Positions 26,751-35,323 of a stretch of DNA of 64,000 nt are shown piece after piece. Every line of letters begins with the position of its first letter. Within the stretch, counting starts at the first letter, position 1. The notes below the pieces were generated by a model. The model had not been told where the DNA came from. It saw only the letters and a program-made list of their open reading frames with translations, and made no database searches. The position numbers and the translations under genes are program-made. Origin of the DNA: Mycolicibacterium setense (GTDB lineage: Bacteria > Actinomycetota > Actinomycetes > Mycobacteriales > Mycobacteriaceae); NCBI RefSeq assembly GCF_000805385.1, contig NZ_JTJW01000010.1, positions 496,001-560,000 of the forward strand. Reading direction: 5' to 3'.

Positions 26751-27490
26751 GCAACGTGTTGTGGGTGACCCTTCCGTACATCGCCTTCACCTCTTTCATA
26801 CTCGGACACATCTGGCGCTACAAGAACGACCAGTTCGGGTGGACCACAAGGTCTTCGCAGATCTATGAGAGCCGACTGCTGCGGCTGGGAAGCCCGCTGT
26901 TCCATTTCGGCATGCTCGGCGTCGTGGGCGGGCACGTCGTAGGGCTGCTGATCCCGCAGTCGTGGACCGCGGCGGTGGGTATCTCGGAGCATGTCTACCA
27001 CCTCATGTCGGTGAGCCTGGGTTCGCTGGCCGGTCTGGCCGTCATCGCCGGGGTGGGCATCCTGCTCTACCGCCGGGTCACCGTCCCGGAAGTGCGCACA
27101 GTGACCACGTTCAACGACAAGGTGATGTACCTGCTGTTGGTTGGTGCCCTGGTGACCGGAATGCTGAACACGCTGACCAACGTGTTCTCGACGTACAACT
27201 ACCGCGAAACCGTGTCGCCGTGGTTCCGCAGCTTGTTCACGCTGCATCCGGCACCGGAGCTGATGGCCGAATCCCCGTGGACGTTCCAGGCGCATGTCCT
27301 GATAGTGGTTGCCTTGCTCGGCTTCTGGCCCTACACCCGGTTGGTGCACATGTTCAGCGCGCCCATCGGTTATATGTTCCGCCCCTTTGTGGTCTACCGC
27401 AGCCGCGACCCGCAGCGGGCCGGCAAGAACCGCTACGCCAAGGCGTGGGTGACGCCGCAGGCACCACCCCCGCGCAACCGTTGGGTGTGA
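26747..27490 (+). CDS. narI: NarI, membrane cytochrome b subunit of nitrate reductase
   Basis: 247 residues with five predicted membrane helices. Haem-ligand histidines are seen in PLFHFGMLGVVGGHVVG near 50 and in the LVHMFSAPIGY segment near 205. NarI passes electrons from menaquinol to NarH. Last gene of the operon; a 23-bp hairpin follows. No nitrate transporter (NarK) gene accompanies the operon within the window. Confidence 0.96.
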   Translation: MSNVLWVTLPYIAFTSFILGHIWRYKNDQFGWTTRSSQIYESRLLRLGSPLFHFGMLGVVGGHVVGLLIPQSWTAAVGISEHVYHLMSVSLGSLAGLAVIAGVGILLYRRVTVPEVRTVTTFNDKVMYLLLVGALVTGMLNTLTNVFSTYNYRETVSPWFRSLFTLHPAPELMAESPWTFQAHVLIVVALLGFWPYTRLVHMFSAPIGYMFRPFVVYRSRDPQRAGKNRYAKAWVTPQAPPPRNRWV

Positions 27491-27505
27491 GCCTTCCCTG
27501 ACGCG

Positions 27506-27555
27506 CAGACGCAAATGTCCCCCAAACCGGCTGGTTTGGGGGACATTTGCGTCTG
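27506..27555. terminator. Bidirectional terminator between narI and fadA6
   Basis: 23-bp perfect stem beginning CAGACGCAAATGTCC with a GGCT loop, between convergent genes. It is the longest perfect hairpin in the window. Confidence 0.92.
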
Positions 27556-27567
27556 TTGGTGGAGAGA

Positions 27568-28716
27568 CTAGAGGCGCTCGATGATCGTCACGTTGGCGGT
27601 GCCGCCGCCCTCGCACATCGTCTGCAGACCGTAGCGACCGCCCGTGCGCTCCAGGGTGTTGAGCATGGTGGTGAACAGCTTGGCGCCGGTGGCTCCCAGC
27701 GGGTGCCCCAGGGCGATCGCGCCACCGCTCGGGTTGACCTTGGCCGGGTCGGCCTTGGTCTCCTTGAGCCAGGCCAGCACGACGGGCGCGAAGGCCTCGT
27801 TGATCTCGACGGTGTCGATGTCATCGATCGACAGGCCGGTCTTCTCCAGCGCGTACTGGGTGGCCGGGATGGGGCCGGTCAGCATCATCACCGGATCGTC
27901 GCCACGCGCGCTGATGTGGTGGATGCGGGCACGCGGCTTCAGCTTGTACTTGTTGATCGCCTCCTCGGAGGCCAACAGGACCGCCGCCGCACCATCGGAG
28001 ATCTGGCTCGCCAGTGCGGCGGTCAGTCGGCCACCCTCGACCAACGGCTTGAGCGACGCCAGCTTCTCCAGCGTCGACTCGCGCGGGCCCTCGTCGACGC
28101 CGAAGTCACCGACCGGGACGATCTCGTTGTCGAAGTGTCCGGCCCGGATCGCGGCGAACGCGCGCTGGTGGCTGTTGTAGGCGAACTGCTCCATCTCCTC
28201 GCGAGAGATGTCCCACTTCTCGGCGATCATCTCCGAGCCGCGGAACTGCGAGATCTCCTGGTCGCCGTAGCGGTGCAGCCAGTTCTTGGATTCGTTTGTG
28301 GGTGAGGTGAATCCGAACTCCTTGCCGACCACCATGGCCGACGAGATCGGGATCCAGCTCATGTTCTGCATACCGCCGGCCAGGATCAGGTCAGCGGTGC
28401 CGGACATGATTGCCTGCGCGCCGAAGGAGATGGCCTGCTGGCTGGAACCGCACTGTCGGTCGACGGTGACGCCGGGGACGGCCTCGGGGTAGCCGGCGGC
28501 CAGCCAGGTCAGGCGGCCGATGTTGCCGGCCTGCCCGCCGATGGCGTCGACGCAGCCGACGATGACGTCGTCGACCGCACCCGGGTCGACGTCATTGCGG
28601 TCGAAGATGGCGCGGAACGCGTGCACGCCGAGATCGATCGGGTGCACCTCTGCCAGCGAGCCATTCTTCTTCCCGACCGGCGTACGCACTGCGTCGACGA
28701 TGTATGCCTCAGGCAT
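27568..28716 (-). CDS. fadA6: FadA6, thiolase of the HIP/ring C-D pathway
   Basis: 382 residues, acetyl-CoA acetyltransferase family. Nucleophilic Cys near 89 (DRQCGSSQQ), His in AIALGHPLGATGA and second Cys in MCEGGGTANV are intact. FadA6 performs thiolysis late in ring C/D breakdown. An AAAGGAGAC site precedes the ATG. The gene overlaps the kstR2 3' end by eight bases, as in the M. tuberculosis fadA6-kstR2 pair. Confidence 0.94.
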   Translation of the reverse strand: MPEAYIVDAVRTPVGKKNGSLAEVHPIDLGVHAFRAIFDRNDVDPGAVDDVIVGCVDAIGGQAGNIGRLTWLAAGYPEAVPGVTVDRQCGSSQQAISFGAQAIMSGTADLILAGGMQNMSWIPISSAMVVGKEFGFTSPTNESKNWLHRYGDQEISQFRGSEMIAEKWDISREEMEQFAYNSHQRAFAAIRAGHFDNEIVPVGDFGVDEGPRESTLEKLASLKPLVEGGRLTAALASQISDGAAAVLLASEEAINKYKLKPRARIHHISARGDDPVMMLTGPIPATQYALEKTGLSIDDIDTVEINEAFAPVVLAWLKETKADPAKVNPSGGAIALGHPLGATGAKLFTTMLNTLERTGGRYGLQTMCEGGGTANVTIIERL

Positions 28717-29332
28717 TGTTTGTCTCCTTTGACAGGGTGATTCCGCCGAGAACTACGGCGAGGTACTGGCGGCCGACCTGCTCGGCCGTGAGTGGTCCGC
28801 CCGGTTGATACCAGCGGACCGAGACCCAGGTGGTGTCGCGGATGAACCGGTACACCAGGTCGACGTCCAGGTCGGGGCGGAAGGAGCCGTCGGCCATGCC
28901 CTGCTCCAGGATGTCCAGCCACATCCTGCGCTGCTCTTTGTTGCGCTCATCGACGAAGCCGAACTGCGGCAGCGAGGACAGCCGCTTGGCCTCGTCCTGG
29001 TAGATCACAACCTGCGCATGCCGGTGCTCGATGGCCTCGAACGAGGTCATGAACAATCCGGTGAGCCGCCCCAGCGGGGTGGACTCCTGATCCAGGATCT
29101 GCTCGTATCGGGCGAACAACCAGTCGAGGAAGTCCTTGAGCACTTCCTCGACCATCTGCTCTTTGGACTTGAAGTGGTGGTACAGGCTGCCCGACAGGAT
29201 TCCCGCGGAGTCGGCGATATCGCGGACTGTCGTCGCCTTCAGGCCGCGTTCGGCAAACATGGTCGCGGCCAGGTCCAGAAGCTCGTCACGTCTGCTTGCC
29301 GGCTGGGCGGGGGTATCCGGCTCCATCGACAC
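28709..29332 (-). CDS. kstR2: KstR2, TetR-family repressor of the HIP regulon
   Basis: 207 residues from GTG, or 205 from the ATG two codons in (MEPDTPAQP). The N-terminal helix-turn-helix is clear (TVRDIADSAGILSGSLYHHFKSKEQ near 40). In M. tuberculosis KstR2 binds palindromes of AnCAAGnnCTTGnT and is released by HIP-CoA. A perfect site lies nine bases upstream of this GTG, so it autoregulates. Two further perfect sites are in the window. Confidence 0.93.
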   Translation of the reverse strand: MSMEPDTPAQPASRRDELLDLAATMFAERGLKATTVRDIADSAGILSGSLYHHFKSKEQMVEEVLKDFLDWLFARYEQILDQESTPLGRLTGLFMTSFEAIEHRHAQVVIYQDEAKRLSSLPQFGFVDERNKEQRRMWLDILEQGMADGSFRPDLDVDLVYRFIRDTTWVSVRWYQPGGPLTAEQVGRQYLAVVLGGITLSKETNNA

Positions 29333-29341
29333 AGCATAGCA

Positions 29342-29355
29342 ACCAAGCGCTTGCT
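29342..29355. promoter_or_regulatory. KstR2 operator at its own promoter
   Basis: ACCAAGCGCTTGCT fits AnCAAGnnCTTGnT exactly. It sits just upstream of the kstR2 start, with the AmiS-like gene ending on the other side. Confidence 0.9.
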
Positions 29356-29415
29356 AGGTCACGTGCATACGAGAAAACGGGCCCCCGCCAAGGAGCCCGC
29401 CAGTTCTCATCGGGA

Positions 29416-30096
29416 TCACGCAGGCTGGGGCACACCCCCGGCCACCGCAACGGCGGCGCCACCGTCCGCCACAACTGACGCCACCTCTTCACCCCGTCGA
29501 ACGCTACGCCGAGACAACGCCACAGACAGCGCAGTCGCCGCGACCAGCACCGCCAACGCCACCGCACCAGCCGCCACTGACGTCGGCCAGACCCCGTTGA
29601 GCAGCAGAACCGCCGACAGGCTGCAGGTCGGGATGCCGAGCAGAATGAGGAACCAACCGGTGAAATGCCCCAGGTCGAGCCGGGCCGCCTTCGTCACACC
29701 GAGCCCCAACAACACGAAGAACAACGTCCACATGATCGCCCACGTGGCCCAGATGACGGCGAACACCGGATCGGTCTCCACGCTCTTGATCGCGTAGTAC
29801 GCCGCGATCACCGCGACGAACGTGCTGTACCAACCGAATCCGCGCGGATCGATGTCGAAGATCTGGATGAACGCGAACCACAGATACGTGAATCCGAACA
29901 GATAACTAGGCCACGTGGCGTTGACGACGCCGGGATCGCCGCCCGCCTGCACGAGAACCAGCGTCGGCAGAACCACCTGGGCCGCACCGACGAACAGGTT
30001 CAGCGGCGCGGCACCCCGCCCACTGACCAACCCAACAGAGACCAGTCCGTTGACGAACAGCGCCACGCCGACGAGAAGCAGCCCGACGTTCCCCAT
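29416..30096 (-). CDS. AmiS/UreI-family short-chain amide or urea channel
   Basis: 226 residues, about six membrane helices. The family blocks are plain: MGNVGLLLVGVALFVNG at the start, PLNLFVGAAQVVLPT near 36, and FGFTYLWFAFIQIFDIDPRGFGWYS near 74-98 (FGFTYLWFAF, GFGWYS). UreI and AmiS pass urea or small aliphatic amides. ATG 30096 is chosen because it shares one base with the upstream stop (TGATG); an ATG five codons earlier is less likely. Co-transcribed with the cysteine hydrolase. It interrupts the kstR2-ipdF order seen in M. tuberculosis. Confidence 0.82.
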   Translation of the reverse strand: MGNVGLLLVGVALFVNGLVSVGLVSGRGAAPLNLFVGAAQVVLPTLVLVQAGGDPGVVNATWPSYLFGFTYLWFAFIQIFDIDPRGFGWYSTFVAVIAAYYAIKSVETDPVFAVIWATWAIMWTLFFVLLGLGVTKAARLDLGHFTGWFLILLGIPTCSLSAVLLLNGVWPTSVAAGAVALAVLVAATALSVALSRRSVRRGEEVASVVADGGAAVAVAGGVPQPA

Positions 30097-30854
30097 CAGC
30101 GGGCGATCCATTCCACGAACTGGTCCGACGTGATGACCGGTGCGAAGAAGTTGTTGATCCGCTCGAACGCTGCCCGCTCCTGGTCAGGATGCGCCGCACC
30201 GGTCGCATCGCCGATCACGATGGGCAACAGACCGTGATCGCGCGCCGCGCGGGCGTTGCCCTCCACGCACCAATCGAGATGGATCCCGGTGAGCACCAAC
30301 ACCTCGACCCGCTGCCGGCTCAACGCGCCGGGCAGGTCCGTGCCGACGAACGCCGTTTGCAGTGCTTTCTCGTACAGCTCGTTGTCGCCGGGCTCGACCA
30401 GGTCGCGCAGTTCTCCGACAAGTTCGTTGTCCCAGGCGATCTGCTCGGGCGTGGCGTCGATGTGTCCGGTCCAGCCGTCGTACTGCACCCGGTCGAAATC
30501 CGTCTTCGGGTAGTCATCGCGGAACACCGAGAACCCGATCCAGTTGAACGAGACGAAGTTCGGGGCCGAACGCGCCGCCTTCGCCACCTTCACCGTCGCC
30601 TCAAGGCTGCCGCGGAACGCGTGCCCTTCCGCGTACTGAACCCCGCCCGGCTTGTACAGCGAGTTGGACTGGCTGATCGACAGGAACGCAGCGGGCCGGG
30701 ACAGGATCTCCCGGAAGTTCAGGCCCTCCCACTGCTTGGCGAGCGGCGGGATGGCGGCGCGGTTGTCGGCCGGATGGCCGAGCTCCTTTGGATCGAGCGC
30801 GATCGGTTCCAGCGGAGTGGTTCGAGAGGAGCCCTCGACGGAGAGTGCGGTCAC
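30096..30854 (-). CDS. Isochorismatase-family cysteine hydrolase
   Basis: 252 residues from a GTG preceded by CCGAAGG. An ATG 33 codons upstream is in frame but that region has no family similarity. The catalytic Cys region VLTGIHLDWCVEGNARAARDHG and the following VIGDATGA strand are typical of isochorismatase-like hydrolases. The candidate Asp and Lys are less certain. Members cleave amides, ureides or isochorismate. Pairing with an amide/urea channel suggests uptake and hydrolysis of a small amide; this is inference. Confidence 0.75.
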   Translation of the reverse strand: MTALSVEGSSRTTPLEPIALDPKELGHPADNRAAIPPLAKQWEGLNFREILSRPAAFLSISQSNSLYKPGGVQYAEGHAFRGSLEATVKVAKAARSAPNFVSFNWIGFSVFRDDYPKTDFDRVQYDGWTGHIDATPEQIAWDNELVGELRDLVEPGDNELYEKALQTAFVGTDLPGALSRQRVEVLVLTGIHLDWCVEGNARAARDHGLLPIVIGDATGAAHPDQERAAFERINNFFAPVITSDQFVEWIAR

Positions 30855-30919
30855 ACGGCATACCTTCGGCCCACGGCAGCCGGCCCGACAGTCTTTGAAT
30901 CGGCGCGATTCTGGGCGGC

Positions 30920-32434
30920 CTACCGGTAGTCGTAGGACCAGTACGCCGAGCAATACTCCGGCAGATCAGTCACCGCAGGGCGATCCGCGCGTGCGCGCGA
31001 CAGATTGAACAGATACCACGGGTCGGCGTGCGGTCCATCGGAGCGCACGCACGCGCGGATGTGTCCGGGCAGCCGGTGTAGTGCGGGATCGATGTCCGAT
31101 GACAACCGGGACAGGTACTCGGCGTCGAGTTCACCGGTCTGCTCGAAGCGGTCGATATTGCGGTCGGCCACGAGGCGCTCGGGATTGAGCGCTGCCAACC
31201 CCAACAACGCCACCACCCCGGCGACCAGCACCGCATGGGGCAGCCACCGCCCCGACATCCGAATCCCCGTCAGTGCGACAAGAAGGAACACCACGCCCAG
31301 CCACAGTTCGATGGTCACCACCATCACCCGGTCGGTGCTGAAGCCGTAAGCCTGCTGATACAGCCACATTCGGTGGATCGCCGAAACCACGACGACAACC
31401 GATGTGGCACAGAGGATTCCGACAAGCACACGCAGCAAGCGGCGGTCGGTCACGCCGACCCGGCCGGCCACCCGGATCACCGCACCCAGCACCAGCAGGG
31501 TCAGCCCCGACACCCACAGCAGCTGCCAGAATCCCTGCCTGGCGTACTCGGCGTAGGTCAGCCCTTCGGTTTCCAGCACATGGGTGTGACCACCGAACAA
31601 CACCGCGGCCTGCACCACCACGAACGCGATGAACAGCGCGTCGAGCACACCGAGCGGCAGCGCCCACTCCCACCGCGGCACCGGCCGCATCGGTGCGGGT
31701 GCCAGCGCATCGAGCCTCGGCGGGAACCGGGTCAGGTAGGCGCCGCCGAGGACGAGGGCCGCGACGATGCCGAAGACCACCACCCGGGCGACGACATCGC
31801 CGCCGTCGACGGTGGGTACGAGGCTTCCGGCCAGGTGAGCGAAAGCCGCGTCCGCCGAGGCGAACAGGGCCCCGAACACCAGCGCCAGGACCACGGTGAG
31901 GCCGATGACCATGGCGACGCGGCCAGGATTGGCGACGCCCACCCGGTTCGGCAATCCGCGTCGCACCCAACCACTCACGCGGGCCGGCAACAGCCACGGC
32001 AGGAAAGGCCCGGCGAACACCGCCGTCCACGTGCGTCCACCGAACAGGGTGCACCAGCCGGTAATCCAGGCCGCCATGATGCAGAGCACGCCCAGCCAGT
32101 CGGCGGCCAGCAGCGCGGGCACGGCCAACAACGCCAGGGTGAGCGCGATCCCTGCCCACTCCGTCCGGGTCGGCCTACGCTCGGCGGTTCCGTACACCAC
32201 GGCGACGACGATCATCCCGATGACGAGGTAGCCGATGCTCAGCACCGACGGCCGCCACAGCGCGGTACCCACCAGGCCGCCGACCACTGCGGCTGTCAGC
32301 ACCCGGTGTGGCGCCGACGCCAGCGGTGCGATCGGCCACACCCGCCGCGGCCATACCGTCCACCCGGGCTCGCCCGAACTCGGCAACGCCGGCCCGATCA
32401 GATACTGCGGAACTCCCGGAAATGTCATCGTCAT
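30920..32434 (-). CDS. DUF4173 multi-pass membrane protein
   Basis: 504 residues, roughly ten to twelve membrane helices. The C-terminal soluble part carries the family mark NPERLVADRNIDRFEQTGELD near 427, ending in DPWYLFNLSRARAD and EYCSAYWSYDYR. Function of DUF4173 proteins is unknown. ATG 32434 overlaps the histidine kinase stop as ATGA, so the three genes RR-HK-DUF4173 are one unit. It may be the target or a sensory partner of the kinase; inference. Confidence 0.8.
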   Translation of the reverse strand: MTMTFPGVPQYLIGPALPSSGEPGWTVWPRRVWPIAPLASAPHRVLTAAVVGGLVGTALWRPSVLSIGYLVIGMIVVAVVYGTAERRPTRTEWAGIALTLALLAVPALLAADWLGVLCIMAAWITGWCTLFGGRTWTAVFAGPFLPWLLPARVSGWVRRGLPNRVGVANPGRVAMVIGLTVVLALVFGALFASADAAFAHLAGSLVPTVDGGDVVARVVVFGIVAALVLGGAYLTRFPPRLDALAPAPMRPVPRWEWALPLGVLDALFIAFVVVQAAVLFGGHTHVLETEGLTYAEYARQGFWQLLWVSGLTLLVLGAVIRVAGRVGVTDRRLLRVLVGILCATSVVVVVSAIHRMWLYQQAYGFSTDRVMVVTIELWLGVVFLLVALTGIRMSGRWLPHAVLVAGVVALLGLAALNPERLVADRNIDRFEQTGELDAEYLSRLSSDIDPALHRLPGHIRACVRSDGPHADPWYLFNLSRARADRPAVTDLPEYCSAYWSYDYR

Positions 32435-33459
32435 ACCGTGTCCTCCCCCGTCGTCGATTCCGGAATGCCCACCCTGATCCGGCATCCCGCCTCGGTATCC
32501 ATCACTTCGATGACCCCGCCGTGCAATTCCACTGCCCACCGCGCGATCGCGAGACCAAGCCCGGTTCCACCGTCCGAGGTGGCGCCTCGGGTGAACCGCT
32601 CAAAGACCCGCTCCCGCTCGGCGGCCGCGATTCCCGGGCCTTGATCGGCCACCTCGAGTCGCAGCCCCGTCGCACCGCGGGCCGCCAGCACCGTCACATG
32701 TCCGTCAGCCGGGCTGTGCCGAATCGCGTTGTCCACCAGGTTGACCACGACCTGGCGCAGTCGTGCCGGGTCCGCGACGGCCTTCAGGTCCGGCGGCGAC
32801 ACCCTGATCACCACGGGCACACCGCCTGCCGAAACCGAGACATGGGCAACGGCCTCGTGCAGGAACTCATCGACGTCGAACCGACTGATCTGCAACGGAA
32901 GCGCACCGCCCTCGATGCGGGACAGATCGAGCAGGTTGGTCACCAACTCGCCGAGACGTTCGGTCTGCGACAGCGCCAATCGCATGGTCTGGGCGTCAGG
33001 TTCGACCACCCCGTCCACCACGTTCTCCAACACCGCCTGCAACGCGGTGATGGGCGTCCGCAGCTCGTGGGACACGTTGCCGATCAACCCACGCCGGTAC
33101 TCGTCGGCAGCGCCCAGGTCCGCCGCCATCTGATTGAACGCGACTGCCAGTTGGCCGATTTCGTCGCGGGAGGTGGCACGTACCCGGAGGCTGTAATCAC
33201 CACGGGCCATGGCCCGCGCGGCCGCGGTCATCTGCCGCAGCGGCGAGGTCATGCCGTGGGCGAGGAACTGAGTCAGGATGAGCGACGTGGCGAGCGCGGC
33301 CAGCAGCGCGTACCGGAACTGCCAGCTCGCGCCGATCCAGAACGTGAACGAGGCCAGCAGGATCGCACCTCCGACCAACAGGCCAGTCTTGACCTTGAAC
33401 GACGCGAACGGGTCCAGCGGCCGGGGTAGCCGATCCCATAACTCGGCGATGACGCTCAT
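32431..33459 (-). CDS. Two-component sensor histidine kinase
   Basis: 342 residues. Two membrane helices (about 26-68) leave almost no extracytoplasmic loop, then a HAMP domain (MTSPLRQMTAAARAMARGDY) follows. The H-box is GNVSHELRTPITAL near 130, the N-box NLVDNAIRHSP, and G-boxes DQGPGIA and GGTGLGLAIA. With so small a sensor region it probably senses membrane or partner-protein state, perhaps via the DUF4173 protein. ATG 33459 has GAGGGG five bases upstream; both lie in a 32-bp tandem repeat that separates it from the response regulator. Confidence 0.9.
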   Translation of the reverse strand: MSVIAELWDRLPRPLDPFASFKVKTGLLVGGAILLASFTFWIGASWQFRYALLAALATSLILTQFLAHGMTSPLRQMTAAARAMARGDYSLRVRATSRDEIGQLAVAFNQMAADLGAADEYRRGLIGNVSHELRTPITALQAVLENVVDGVVEPDAQTMRLALSQTERLGELVTNLLDLSRIEGGALPLQISRFDVDEFLHEAVAHVSVSAGGVPVVIRVSPPDLKAVADPARLRQVVVNLVDNAIRHSPADGHVTVLAARGATGLRLEVADQGPGIAAAERERVFERFTRGATSDGGTGLGLAIARWAVELHGGVIEVMDTEAGCRIRVGIPESTTGEDTV

Positions 33460-33519
33460 CGTGCCCCTCGGCTCTTCGCGCAAGCGCTCATCGTGCCCCT
33501 CGGCTCTTCGCGCAAGCGC

Positions 33520-33525
<6 letters not shown>
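33454..33525. repeat. 32-bp tandem duplication over the kinase translation start
   Basis: A 32-base unit beginning GCTCATCGTGCCCCTCGG is present at 33454-33485 and again at 33486-33517. An 8-base partial third copy (33518-33525) holds the response-regulator stop. On the coding strand each full unit carries GAGGGG and an ATG. Because 32 is not a multiple of three, only the last ATG (33459) is in the kinase frame. Confidence 0.92.
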
Positions 33526-34197
<672 letters not shown>

Positions 34198-34531
34198 GGA
34201 TCTGAGCGTAAGCGCTGGTTGTGGTGCTTCCGGGCAGCGATTGTGAAGATCCTGTGGAGACCGTGGCGCGGAATGGAAGCCGAACGAGTCACACAAGCCC
34301 CAGTAGCACCGGATTCCTTGAGGTGCCGAAGTGCCCGCCTATGAGCGACAATTCAGCGATAATCGCCCCATACGCCGCATCGACAACTTCTGCCGCAGAG
34401 GCCGCCACCACACGCGTCACTCGCGCCTAAACGACCACGCAGGCAACAGTTTTCGGGTTGCCCACCTATGAGCGACAGAGTCGCTCATAGCCGGGCACGT
34501 AAGACATGCCGGCCAAAACTACGGCTGGTCC
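34198..34531. other. Intergenic region of 334 bp between the response regulator and ipdF
   Basis: No convincing gene on either strand. It must hold the two-component promoter on its left side. It contains two copies of an 18-base sequence ending CCTATGAGCGACA (34333-34350 and 34460-34477, one difference), and a hairpin at 34466-34490. Confidence 0.6.
34466..34490. terminator. Hairpin downstream of ipdF
   Basis: 10-bp perfect stem CTATGAGCGA / TCGCTCATAG with loop CAGAG. It lies 42 bp beyond the ipdF stop on its transcript and probably ends the fadE30-ipdF operon. Confidence 0.65.
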
Positions 34532-35323
34532 TCAGGCCCGCTGACTCGACACCGAGATGACCTCGCCGGTCAGGTAGCTCGAGTAGTCACTGGCCAGGTA
34601 GGCGATGGTGGTGGCGATCTCCCACGGCTCGGCAGCGCGGCCGAACGCCTCGTCCGAGGACAGCCGGTCCAGCAGTGCGGCGTCGGCCGACTTCTCCAGG
34701 AACTTGTGCCGCGCGATGCTCGGCGAGACGGCGTTGATCCGCACCCCGTATTCGACAGCTTCGATTGCGCTGCACCGGGTCAGCGCCATGACACCGGCCT
34801 TGGCGGCGGCGTAGTGCGACTGCGAGTGCTGCGCACGCCAGCCGAGAACACTGGCGTTGTTGACGATGACGCCACCGTGCTCGACGTCGCGGAAGTACCG
34901 CAGGGCCGCACGGGTGGCCCGCATGACCGAGTTCAGCGTGACGTTGAGGACGCGGTCCCACTCGTCGTCGGTCATGTCGACCAGTGGGGTCTCGCCGCCG
35001 AGGCCGGCATTGTTCACCAAAACGTCCAGGCGGCCCATCTTTTCGACGGACCGGGCGATGAGCGCGTCGACCGCCTCGGTGGAGGTAACATCGCAGACCA
35101 CTGCCTCGACCCGGCCCTGGCCGAGTTCGGCCAGCTGATCGCGGGTCTCGTTCAGGCGCCGCTCGTGGTAGTCGGACACCACGACGTCGGCGCCCTCCAG
35201 GAGGGCGCGGCGCGCGGTGGAGGAGCCGATGCCGGTACCAGCGGCGGCGGTGACGAGGACGACCTTGCCCTTGAGCAGGCCGTGGCCCTCAACCTCTTTG
35301 GGAGCTACGGAGAGATCGCTCAT
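34532..35323 (-). CDS. ipdF: IpdF, SDR acting on 5-hydroxy HIP-CoA
   Basis: 263 residues, close to M. tuberculosis Rv3559c. SDR cofactor motif TAAAGTGIGSSTAR near 25, NNAG near 105, Tyr-x3-Lys as YAAAKAG, and a C-terminal TGEVISVSSQRA. IpdF is reported as the 5-hydroxy indane-propionyl-CoA dehydrogenase/reductase. The frame is open 39 codons upstream inside fadE30; ATG 35323 is chosen for the TGATG overlap with that gene and the family start. Confidence 0.93.
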   Translation of the reverse strand: MSDLSVAPKEVEGHGLLKGKVVLVTAAAGTGIGSSTARRALLEGADVVVSDYHERRLNETRDQLAELGQGRVEAVVCDVTSTEAVDALIARSVEKMGRLDVLVNNAGLGGETPLVDMTDDEWDRVLNVTLNSVMRATRAALRYFRDVEHGGVIVNNASVLGWRAQHSQSHYAAAKAGVMALTRCSAIEAVEYGVRINAVSPSIARHKFLEKSADAALLDRLSSDEAFGRAAEPWEIATTIAYLASDYSSYLTGEVISVSSQRA

